The notes under the pieces were generated by a model. The model did no database searches. It was not told the origin of the DNA and was given only the letters and a program-made list of their open reading frames with translations. Both the position numbers and the translations under genes were made by a program. A stretch of 64,000 nucleotides of DNA from Apiosordaria backusii (Eukaryota > Ascomycota > Sordariomycetes > Sordariales > Lasiosphaeriaceae), in the NCBI GenBank assembly GCA_030549205.1, contig JAUKTV010000006.1, positions 700,501-764,500 on the forward strand. The letters are read 5' to 3'. Positions 45,189-55,500 of this stretch are shown here, in pieces. The stretch's first letter is position 1. Each line of letters opens with the position of its first letter.

Positions 45189-46189
45189 CTTGTGGGCGTT
45201 GCGTTGCTGTGATTCTTGGAAAGATCTGAGACGTCCCCAGGACAGGCGTTCTTGAAAAGTACCTATGTGACGAGGAGCCAGAGAGGTCTTCTGAAAACTA
45301 TTTTAAAGATGTTTGTCGGGATAACATCATCGGCAATAATGGAGAAGAGCCAGCAGAATATCGCATTGCGGCCGTCTTGGCAGGCAGCCAGTCTGACGTT
45401 GTCGGTGATATCGGAGTTAGCAATTCATTCGGTTGCGGGTCGTTGCGGCCCGAGTGGACTGATTGGAAGCCCGGTGTTGGTGGCAGAATTCGGACACTTT
45501 TTAGTAGCTAGTGGATACAGATTTCACTCTTTTCCAGCCTTACCTAATTATTACGGACAAAGATGTTCTTTGACTTGGCATTGACAATCTTGCAACACCT
45601 TTCTGAAGCAAAGAATGACAACGGTTAAGCCACAATGTGGCGTTCCTGGGGTAGCGCCACCCCCTGGCTTGTTGACTGAGGTGCTATCTCACGATCGAGC
45701 ACAGAAATACGGCAGAGATGGAGAAAGAAATGCTCAAAGACATGATATTAATATGGAAGCCTTGATGATGGGTTGTCGGTCGTGCCCTGTAGCCAGGCAG
45801 AAGATACGTCGCCAACCTGAACCTTTAGTGTTTGTTACCGTATCTGTCCATTCAACTGATACTATCTGAGCTTTGAAGCCAACATTATCCCAACTTTCGG
45901 CCAACACTATCGGAGCCTGAGCTTTGGACTGACAGTGCCCAAGCTTTGTATTATACCATGTTATGCTACGTAGCATTGAACCACGCAATAAATGTGTCCC
46001 ACCCCGCCCATACAGATATCATGGCGCCAAGTTGCTGCAGGTCTCAAAAGATATAACCCAGGATGGGGCAGACCAAGTCCCGTTACATCGTAGCAGGATA
46101 TTTGTTGGTTGCGTCGTTTAACTCCTTAAGAATTTCGTTCGTTATAGCGGGGAAATATTATACATGGCCTTGGAACGCTATGAACAAAA
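45189..46189. other. Intergenic, no gene seen
   Basis: Promoter of the Rossmann-fold gene and spacer; no coding stretch could be supported. Confidence 0.5.
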
Positions 46190-47394
46190 GTGATTATAAA
46201 ATAAACCTACCGAGAGTTGGTGGTTTACTTGCGTCAGGCAACTGGTTAGGGGAGAGCATTAGGGTTGTAACCAAGGCACAGTCCAGCTCGGTGATCACAC
46301 CAGACGCGTTGAGTCGGTAATGATGGTAGACAGAGTCATTGGTCTTGATGTTGAATGCCATGTCGACAGGCTGCAGTGGTTTACATGTCAAAGTTTCTAC
46401 CTGACTGTCAGTGCCAATATTACGTATGCTTTTCTACTTGTGAAAGAAAATCGAGATCATGCCATCGCTCTGATGGCATTGCATGGCATGGTCGAAGCAT
46501 GGCTCGGTCACCAGAGGATCAGATTCCCATCTTCAGTGGTGCCAGGCAGCCACAAAAAGTCGTAAGGCAAGGACTGGTCACGAGAGTGCAGATGAGTATG
46601 AAAAGAAAGCACACTGTGGGATAGCACTGGGCAGTCGATGCCCTCAGCCAGTAACCACAGTGTGAATCAAATCTTGAGGGAAAAAGTGCGTGACTGCCAT
46701 TTCACGAGGGATCCACATGACCTTTTTTGTGCCTTGATCACCAGGCTCCCAAATAATAGCTTGGGCGCAAAATGCCCGGATACCAGAAGGTAGGTCGATT
46801 CCAACAGGTTGAAGACTTGTGGCTACTGTGAGTTCCCAACGCAGCATATTCCAGGGAAATACATCTTAATGTGGCCTCTGTTAACTCTCGCGAATGGCCC
46901 ATATGTACCTAGCTACTTAGCTATAATGTTGATGATAAATTGTTAGTGTTAATCAGCCACTTATGGCTCAATGTTTTGATGGTTGCGCCACCCCCTGAGT
47001 CTGACGGGCAGTTTGCATTGACCTGATATACTTGATAACGATGCTGGCCTGGCAACTTTGAACTTTGAACAATAGCTTACGGTTATTCTTAACACCTCTT
47101 CATTGTTTACCCATCTGGGCTTGGAGTCAATTGGAAAGGTCTGCTTGAAATGCCAGGAGGCAGCAAAGGCCCCAGATTGGTCAGGTGCACCGTGGTGAGC
47201 AATTCTCAACTGATAAGACCCATAGAATCCTTATCAGATATCACCAGACAGTCCGGAAACCACCAGAAGGTCGGAGCAACACAGTGTGTGATCCAGGGTG
47301 CCGTCGTCGACGAAAAAGACGGAAGGAGCACCTGCTCTCGAACTGATCTAGTACCCTGGAGCTGATTTGGAACCCTGACCTGCCCTCTGCCCAC
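46190..47394 (-). pseudogene. Unresolved multi-exon gene or decayed gene
   Basis: A chain of coding-looking blocks on the minus strand that I could not join into one frame: VDDGTLDHTLCCSDLLVVSG near 47.31-47.25 kb, YQLRIAHHGAPDQSGAFAAS and WVNNEEVLRIT (about 47.21-47.08 kb, then a GTAAGC donor), MLRWELTVATSLQPVGIDLP (ATG 46847) through PQDLIHTVV, YDFLWLPGTTEDGNL (about 46.56 kb), VTEPCFDHAMQCHQSDGMIS, and PLQPVDMAFNIKTNDSVYHH through PNQLPDASKPPTL (ending 46206, donor GTAGGT). Two blocks share an LQPV motif. Some joins need frame changes that no intron explains, so decay is likely. No family recognised. Confidence 0.35.
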
Positions 47395-47565
47395 AAATAT
47401 TTAATAGACCCCTCTCTTCCTCAACCGCAAATTTTCTTCCTCCCACTTTCCACCCACCAACTTCGAAAAAGTTCTGCCCGACCAACGACTTCGACCTCGT
47501 CTTTCGTCCTACACAACCACCACCACCACACCATCACCATCACCGCCGCCACTCCCAATCCAGCT

Positions 47566-48829
47566 ATGGCGGAAGGCTTCAACCCATTTCGACACGCCAA
47601 GGGCATCATCGATGACGACGACGACGATGATGTTGAAGAAGTCGACGACGAGGCGGCTGCGAGCCCCCCCGCCCTCAGGTCCGATGTTCAAGTCGACGAC
47701 ATGAGGAGCCTTGATCCTGAAGTAAGTCCGCAGTCTCCCTGTGCCCATCAATTGGTTTTCATGAAGCCCCCCGTTCTTTGTTACACCACCAGAGAGATGC
47801 AAAAGACAAGGGGTACGTACGAGACGTCGTGCATGGTGCCACAGTGGGCATAAGTGGGCTGTCTTGGCTGGGGGAAGGACAGGCAATCTTGTCTGCTCCT
47901 GATGATCCATCCCAAGATAGTCGAGATCCATGGCGATGGTATGCCCTTATCCTGCGCGATCACCACAGCTGTGCATACCCAGGCAAGCGATTCTGCTATT
48001 CCCGCGCTCTTTGCGAGGTGAGAGGTGCAAGCTACGGCTCACTGACTCCCTCGACATACCGTAGCCTCTCGCCTTGTCTGCACAGGCGGGCCCGGGGTTA
48101 TGGGATAAACGCTCCTCCTATGGAGAGGGCAGAAACCCAGGCAAACATTCTCGGTGATTCGAGACAGCGCCGGTGGTTGCAATGGTTTTTTCTCTGGCCG
48201 ATAGCTCTTCGCGCTCGCTCCTGGCAGCCTTCCGTCACCTGCTCGAAAAGGCGGTTGGTGTGTAGATTCTTCAGTTGATTGCTTAGTGCGAACAGGGGCT
48301 TGGGACTTCGGTCCGACGAGAGCGTAAAGGAGCCGCGTGATACTGAGAGAGCACCCTTCCCATGATTACTATTGCCGACTTACCAGCATGTTCTTTGCTG
48401 ACTGGGACCTAGGTCATCACAGCCGTCACCAAATGGAATGATCACATCCACCGGCAAAACATCGAAGTCCTCACTCTCCGAGAGACTCACCGCCAGAATC
48501 GGCGCGACTTTGAAAGAGACCAACGAAACCTCGACAGTAATTTTCAGTCGCGCATGCAAGCAAACGACCGGGCACATCAGCACAATATTCTGGAGCGCAG
48601 GGCAGGCATACAGGAGGCTGAACGGCAGCATACTGCCAGGCTTTTGCAGGCCGTTCCGGCAACGCTGGAACTGGTTCGACGTGCCGACGAGAGGCATCAT
48701 CGCGCAATCAAGGACATTGACCTGCAGTACGCCAACCGTCTGTTCGTCAATCGTTGTGTAGCATTTGGGGTGGTTGGTTTATTTTGCTTGGTTTTACTGA
48801 GGCTGGCGTGCTTGATAATGGGTTGGTGA
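47566..48829 (+). CDS. Tail-anchored coiled-coil protein, middle exon uncertain
   Basis: Exon 1 is 47566-47721 (MAEGFNPFRHAKGIIDDDDD, then an acidic stretch; donor GTAAGT). The last exon is 48413-48829 and starts VITAVTKWNDHIHRQNIEVL. It is highly charged and coiled-coil prone to about residue 110 of the exon and ends in one hydrophobic segment (CVAFGVVGLFCLVLLRLACL) two residues before the stop, a tail-anchor layout. A middle exon ending 48253 (VVAMVFSLADSSSRSLLAAF, then HLLEKA) joins the last one in phase through an intron with donor GTTGGT. Its 5' boundary is unsettled (48164 or 48168), and a mini-exon near 47793-47812 is possible. No family recognised. Likely inserted in an organelle or ER membrane with a cytosolic helical domain. 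Confidence 0.6.
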
Positions 48830-49821
48830 TGGATGCAGAGGGCAAGTCTTGTGCAGAATAGCAGGTGTACAAAGTAATGGAAATGTTCTGCGGTCTCATA
48901 ATGTGATTATTCCTTCGCCTGTGATGGTTTCCAACGTTCAGTTCACTGTGATCACGATCGTGGCGTCTTGAGCCACCGCTTCAGTTATTACTCACCTTTT
49001 AGCCCTGCCTTGTTGGCAGCAAGCTCCGACTCTGACTTTCTCATCACAATACCTATCCACCTCCGCGACAATCCAGCTCGGCGGTGCCTGGCGCATCGTT
49101 TCGACTTTCGAGGGTTCAGTCGTTGCCGAATGGACGGCGAAGACGTTGGAGACATTATGGAGACGTCTAGGAAAGGTCGTGTGGACTTCATGGTCTGTCG
49201 GTGTTGGGCCAATTTGCTGAAGTCAGTGATGGGTACCAGGCATTGGGAGCCGAAGCGGAATGGCCGCCCAAAAGTGATCAGAGTCTCATCCCAAACAATG
49301 CCTTACACATTGCATATTTCTCATGCCTTCTTCAAACATCGCAGCGACATCCACTAATGCTTAAGAAAGCGAAACCCATGCAGGCTCCAGTATGAAATGC
49401 AGAGAGGGTCCGCTAACATACCTATTTTTCCCCAACGGCTTCACCTCTACAGGAGTGAGTCCGGCCAATGGACACATACTCACTGTGAAATTGGCCCCGC
49501 GATGCCAACAAAACCCGACGAGAAGGTACTGCAGGCCACCGAATGGCTTCGTCCCACCATAACCAACCCAGCCCCCGCCTAGTTCTGGCTTTCCTGGCTA
49601 CTGCGCTTCGACTGGGGAAGCCACTGGCAATGCCAAGCGGCAAGACAACAATTCTGTGACACTTCAAGCGGAACATATACAAAGCCTATCGACGTGCAAT
49701 TCATTCATGTCTTTGTTTTTGACCTCCAAGTTGGTCTATCGGGAAGCTTTTGCCACTTTGTGAATCTGTCGAAGTAAAAGCCCAAGACAGTTTTCAATCA
49801 TGAGAAAGACATGGTCTTTCC
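48830..49821. other. Intergenic between convergent genes
   Basis: 3' regions of two convergent genes; short open frames without motifs. Nothing recognised. Confidence 0.55.
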
Positions 49822-50712
49822 CTACCCCAACACTTCAAACTCGCTCGGCAAATCCACCCCTTCAGCCCAGCTCCTGATACCGCCAGCAAATATCTCAGGA
49901 AACTGCAAATCCCAAGCATGAACCGCCCCTCTGACGACAAATACCCTACTACCGAGCCGTTCAGTCAACCCCTTCTCCTTCCAGACCTGGCCAACCTTTC
50001 TCGTCACCTCGACCTGATCCTGTTTCTCTCCAGCAACACTTAAACATCTCACCTGATCCACCTGTGCCATCCCCTCCATCGTGAATCCGGCCTCTTCATC
50101 CACAATACTCCCATAAACATCTCTGATCAACTCCCACTTGACATTCTTCAGTATCTCCTGCCGCAGTTCACGGTGCTCTTTCATCCCAATCATGCGGCAC
50201 AGCCAGTCGTACATCCAGTCGGCAATGATCATATTCGACACCCGAAAGCCGTAGTAAAGTATCCAGTTATTTCTCGCCAACCACCTCGTCACACCGTCAA
50301 AGGGGGCGGCACCGGAGACAAAAGCTGAGAGGCAGAGAGTGGGGTAGCGACGGGCTAGGTTAAGTGTGATGAAGCCACCCATGGACATTCCGACGATGTG
50401 GGCCTTGCTGTTTCGTGCGTGGGATTGGATAACCGATGCGACTTGGTCGGCCATGGAGGAGATGGTATAAGGGGCTGGGAGCGATGCTGAGCGCGAGTGG
50501 CCTGGGAGGTCGACGAGAAGTAGATGATAATGGGGTTGAAGATGCGGAATCACCAGAGACCATTCAAGGTGGGACGAGAGGAGGCCATGGAGGAGGATGA
50601 GTGTCGGCGCGGTTGGGTTGGGGGGCTGGGGTTCGAGCGATAAGTGGAAGATTGTGCCGGGCGTTGGGGCTTGCGGGGCGGAGGACGATTCAGGAGTGGT
50701 GATTGTTGACAT
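49822..50712 (-). CDS. Alpha/beta-fold hydrolase
   Basis: Single exon, 296 residues. Oxyanion-hole HG at residues 42-43 (LILLHGLLSS), VDLPGHSRS after strand 4, nucleophile elbow GMSMGG with Ser110, and a late VVRGAVHAWDLQFPE whose His is the candidate catalytic base. A lid-like helical insertion (about 145-205, rich in Trp/Tyr/Met) lies between. This is the layout of epoxide-hydrolase/esterase-like members of the superfamily; substrate unknown, no signal peptide. Its ATG is only about 145 bp from the transposon-like element at 50860, so its promoter borders AT-rich repeat DNA. Confidence 0.87.
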   Translation of the reverse strand: MSTITTPESSSAPQAPTPGTIFHLSLEPQPPNPTAPTLILLHGLLSSHLEWSLVIPHLQPHYHLLLVDLPGHSRSASLPAPYTISSMADQVASVIQSHARNSKAHIVGMSMGGFITLNLARRYPTLCLSAFVSGAAPFDGVTRWLARNNWILYYGFRVSNMIIADWMYDWLCRMIGMKEHRELRQEILKNVKWELIRDVYGSIVDEEAGFTMEGMAQVDQVRCLSVAGEKQDQVEVTRKVGQVWKEKGLTERLGSRVFVVRGAVHAWDLQFPEIFAGGIRSWAEGVDLPSEFEVLG

Positions 50713-50859
50713 GGTGCGCTCTGTGATAAACTCAAGTGTTGTTCAAGCATTGACCTCTGTTCGTATTGCTCCAAGTTGGCCGTTTTCTTCCTGGAAGTGC
50801 TGGCCAGCGCCAATCACAGTCTCCTACTCCGTTATTTTATAGGTTGAACCACATGGTTA

Positions 50860-51293
50860 CGGGCCACCCTTAAAAATGGGACACTAGCACTAATAACCCT
50901 AGAGGGTTTTATATATAAATTCTAACCTCCTTAACAGCTTAGCCAAAGTAGCTTTAAAGGTCTTAAATATAGGAATCTGGACTATCTTTTTTATTTAAAC
51001 TAATATATATTTTTTATATATTATTTATAACAATATAGAAAGTATCTTTATTAAAGAAATTCTGTTATTACTTAGATATAAGTCCTATATAAACCTTAAC
51101 AAAAACTTTCTAATTTAATTACGCTTGCATTTTAAAAGAAATATAAATAAAACTTAATACATTGGCTATTTATATATAGTAAAAGAAGCCCTCTTATTTT
51201 TATTCTTTTAGCCTTCTTTTTTATGGTAGGTGTGAGGGTCTGAAAACTAGGCTTTTTAGTATAAAGGCCTGTCCCATTTCTAGGGGTAGCTTG
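50860..51293. mobile_element. Non-autonomous TIR element (MITE-like), TA target duplication
   Basis: Imperfect 27-bp inverted repeats at 50857-50883 and 51270-51296 (these include the TA) match at 22 of 27 positions, and all five differences are transitions. TA dinucleotides at 50858-50859 and 51294-51295 fit Tc1/mariner-type (Fot1/pogo) target-site duplication. The 434-bp interior is AT-rich with no transposase frame, so it is a MITE or deletion derivative. It marks the exact switch from gene space to AT-rich DNA. Confidence 0.7.
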
Positions 51294-51296
51294 TAA

Positions 51297-51671
51297 TAAG
51301 AGGTTCTAACCTAGCTCATTGGTCAGCAAAGAGATTCTGTAAAGGTAGAAAACCTTACAGTCTTAGAATAAATTGTATATATTAATCTAAATAAAAAAAA
51401 AGTTCTAAAGAATGTAGAAAACTATGTATTTATATATAAATAATCCTATTTTAAAAAAGCTAATTTTTTTATTTAAATTATAGTAAGTTTTTTTAAACTT
51501 TCATTTATTTAATTGATATTCTATTAAATCTTGAAGCTATTTTTAAATCCTTAATATAGTTAAATCCTTTTAATAACTATATTATATTAAATTTATAATA
51601 TTTACTTTACTTTTTTTTACTTTATATATCCCTTTAATTAATAAACTTATATATATTTATTAGAATAGGTA
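51297..51671. other. AT-rich spacer, no gene
   Basis: TpA-rich sequence without frame or recognised repeat, except that the last roughly 30 bp before 51672 resemble the leader that follows the other 820-bp LTRs. Confidence 0.5.
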
Positions 51672-52491
51672 TGGCCAATTACAGGCTTAAGGGCCTTGTA
51701 ATTAGTGCTTATATACTAGCTTATAGTGCAGCGGAAGTCTTATACATAATACCTATAGCTCAGTGCTAAGGTACTGGAATACAGTACCTTGCAGGTACTG
51801 TAGGACAGAAATATAGTAGGTAAATAATTGTATTATAGTACTAGCCTTCTATAAATCTACTATAATAATCTCTATAGTAAGGTTTGTACTTAACTTCTAC
51901 TATATACTTACTGACTAATGTACGGTACCTTATATACCCCAGCAGGCAAATAGGCTAAAGTACAGTTTAGTTAACCCTAAAGTTTACCAAGCCCTATAAA
52001 CCACTTACTAAGCCTTCTATAGCTCCTAACCTATAGGGCCTATAGGCTTATAATTTAATATAGTAATAATATACCTACTTAACTATAGGCCTACCAATTC
52101 TTAGCCAATTTAACTAGCCTAATAGTTAACTACAGGTCTTATAGGCAGTTAAGTTAACGTAGTTTACAGTTCTTTAAAAATCGACTTATAGCTATATAAA
52201 AGGGCTATAAAACCTAACACCTTTAATATAAAGTGCAGGTTATTGTAAAGTTAAGGTTAAGCTACTTATACTGCCTATAGTAATAGGCCTTAATAGCTTG
52301 AATATAAAATTATAGGCAGTTTAGCCTATTGGTTAATAGGATATAGGCCTTTAAATAGCCCTATAGTAAAGTAAAGTACTAAGTAAATACTAAGTAACTA
52401 ATAAGTAGGCTTTTCTACTTAAGCTTCTACTATATAGTATAATAGTAATTACTTACTATAAACTTAGGCTTTATAGAGACCTAATTTAATA
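51672..52491 (-). repeat. Copia 3' LTR (copy A), 820 bp
   Basis: In element orientation it runs from 52491 (TATTAAATTAGG, a mutated TGTTAAACTAGG) to 51672 (TTGGCCA). Same length as the three other copies. Confidence 0.85.
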
Positions 52492-52505
52492 CCTCTTCTT
52501 TACTT
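52492..52505 (-). other. Polypurine tract of Copia element
   Basis: Minus strand reads AGTAAAGAAGAGG directly before the 3' LTR, where plus-strand priming occurs in LTR retrotransposons. It fixes the orientation. Confidence 0.7.
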
Positions 52506-55500
52506 ATAGTAAGTAATAGGCTTAGATTTAAATTTAAAGTCTACTATAGTAAGCTAAGACTAATAAATTAACTAGCTAATTAAAAAACTAAAATATAAGG
52601 TATATAAAGCGTTAAGGCTTATATATTTTAAGCATTAAGTAATTACTTTTATAAGCTAAATTATAAAGGAAAATTAAATATAGGAAAGGTAGTTTTTTAA
52701 TCTATTTTTCTACTAACTTTTCCTCTATAGGCCTATTCCTTAAGCTTAAAAGACCTATAAAGGTCTTAAATTTTTAATTAGCTAATAGTTTAATTAACCT
52801 ATTAGTTGGTATTTATTTAATATTTAAATAGTTAATAATAACTTATAATACCTTAACTTACTCTTTAACTTAATAGTATTTTAACAATATATACTTAATA
52901 CAATTGTAAAGAACTAAGTTATAGACAGTAGTTATAAAGTTAATATTATTACTATATAAAGGGATAGAGCTTATTAAAATATACCTTAGCTTTTTATAAA
53001 CCTTTTTAATCTATAGAGCCTTATAAATAGCTTTAATAAGTACGTTAGTTTTAGCCTTTAAAGTAAAGAGGCTTATAGTATTAGCCTTTTTTAATTTTTA
53101 GCTTATAGGACCTTCGGCTACTTTAAATATAAAGCTATAAGTAGATTTTAAGTCCTTTAAGTTCCTTATAAAGTCTAAATCTATAAAGCCTATAAATACT
53201 ATAGTACCTTCTTTTTTAATAAGTCTAATAATATAGCTATAGATAATTATTAAATTCTCTATACTATTTAAATACTTTAGAAAGTTTTTAACGGTAATTA
53301 AGCTTACTATAGTAGGTTACTATATACTTTTTAAAAGCTACTATACTATAAAAGTAATATCAGGCTTTATTTAAGTTATTAAATATATTATAATACTTAC
53401 TATACGCTAAAATAATATATAATCTAACTTACTTATAAGGCTTTTTTTTAATTTAAAGTTTTTATATAAGGCTACTATTTTAGGCTATAAAGAAATTAGT
53501 ATTTTATAGCTATTCTTAAAGTTAAAGGTCTTAATTGCCTTTTATATATATTAAGCTTAATTAAGCTATAGAAGGAAACGACGTTTATCCTTTATTATTT
53601 AAACCTTTAAAAAGAAGGAAGCCGGCCCTTTATTTTTTATTAGATAGACCTTATTTAAGCTTTTTTTAAGCTATTAAATATAGGCCTTATTAAAGCCTAT
53701 AATTAAATAATTATTAATATAAGTTACTATAAAAATCCTAACCTTAAGATTATAGAAAATAGTAAAGTTAGAAATTAACGCTATAAAACCCTCTTTTTTT
53801 AATAGCTTAATAAGTTTAGCTTATTAAAGTCTAAGGCTTTACTTTAAGCTATATAGGGCTTTAAAAAGGTAAATTATTTAATTAGTTTTAAACTTAAAGC
53901 TTTACCTATATAGCTTAGCTTTAATAGCTAAGTTTACTTTTTAATAGAACTTATAAAAGCCTTTAAATATAGCTATATAATTCTCTTCTTTTAAATAGCC
54001 ATTAAAAAATGCCTTTATAAAATCGATCTACTCTATTTCTTAATTTAATAAAGTTACTATAGTTAATAGTATATACTAAGTAAATAGTATAGTAATAAAG
54101 GCAAAGGTCTTTATAAAATCTAAGCCTTCTTTTTATAAAAATCCTTTAATAACTAACTTAGCTTTAAACTTTAAAAGCCTATTTTCTTTATCGGTCTTTT
54201 TGTATAGTACTAATTTACTAGTTAGTAATATATAGTCTTTAAAGAAAGTACTTTAAGAAAGGAACTTAAAGGTTTTTTAATTAACTATTTGCTTAAATTT
54301 ACTATATATAGCCTTTAGCAAGTAGGATTTTTTAAGGTTTTTTAACATTTATTTTAAAGTTTAAAGTAATAAATTAATACTAAAAGGACCTTTAAAGACC
54401 TTATAATAATAGGCCTTAGCCTTAATTAATATTAATTTAAGAAATTAGCTAATACCTATTTCAATATCTTTACTTACATTTAAGTATAGTTCTTTTATTT
54501 CTATTAGTAAATGATTTTTAATAAGGGGTTTTAAGTTAACTTTAAAGCTTATAATAGACCTATTAAAAGACTTTAAGTTACTATTAATTATAGCCTTTTA
54601 AATAATAGGCCTATTAATTAACTTACTACTAGAAATTTTTTTAATATTAACCTATTGGCCAATTTATAAACTTAGCTAGCTAACTAAGTTATTTATTAAA
54701 TATAGATTACTATCTTTATCTACTAATTATAATAATTCTATCCCCTTTTGGCCTAAATCTCTTTTTAAAATAGTAATAATACTTTAAATTATAGTAAGTT
54801 TAACTACTATATTTATAAAAGGAGATTTTACTACTACCCTTTTAACCAGTATCTATACTTAGTAAATCTTATTTTTAAAAACAGCCAATAACTTACTAGG
54901 CTCTATATAGGTCTATAACTTTAAAGCTTTAGACCCTTTTTTAATAAAAATAAAGAGCTTTATAAAAAAGCCTATAGCCTTAAACCGGCTTAAGTCTGGT
55001 TTATAAAAAAGAAAAGGCTTTAATTTATTATAAAGTATTTAATAAGAAATTAAGTCCTTATTACTAATTATAGTATAATTAATTAATTTAAGTACTATAA
55101 ACACTATATAATACTATAAGTATTAAGAAAGCTATAATAATACTATTATAGCCTATAACTGGTCTAAAAATACTTTAATAAAGCATTTAATTAAACCATT
55201 TTACTTATAAATATAAAGCCTAAAAGTAGAAAATTCAACACTTTTAATAGAAAACTAAGCCTATAATTTATAATTAATTTCTTTCTTACCGTTATAATAG
55301 AAACGAATAAGGTATCTATTATAACGGTTCTTTAGGCTTTTAAAAAAACCTTTAATAACGCTTAATACAGTTAGTCCTTTAGCGTTTAATAAATAAAAGG
55401 CCTACTTAAATTAGGATTTTTAATTTACTAAAATCAATACTATAGGGAGCCTATTATAGGGTATAGGCTTGGTTTTAAAAGTATCGCCTTTAATAAAACC

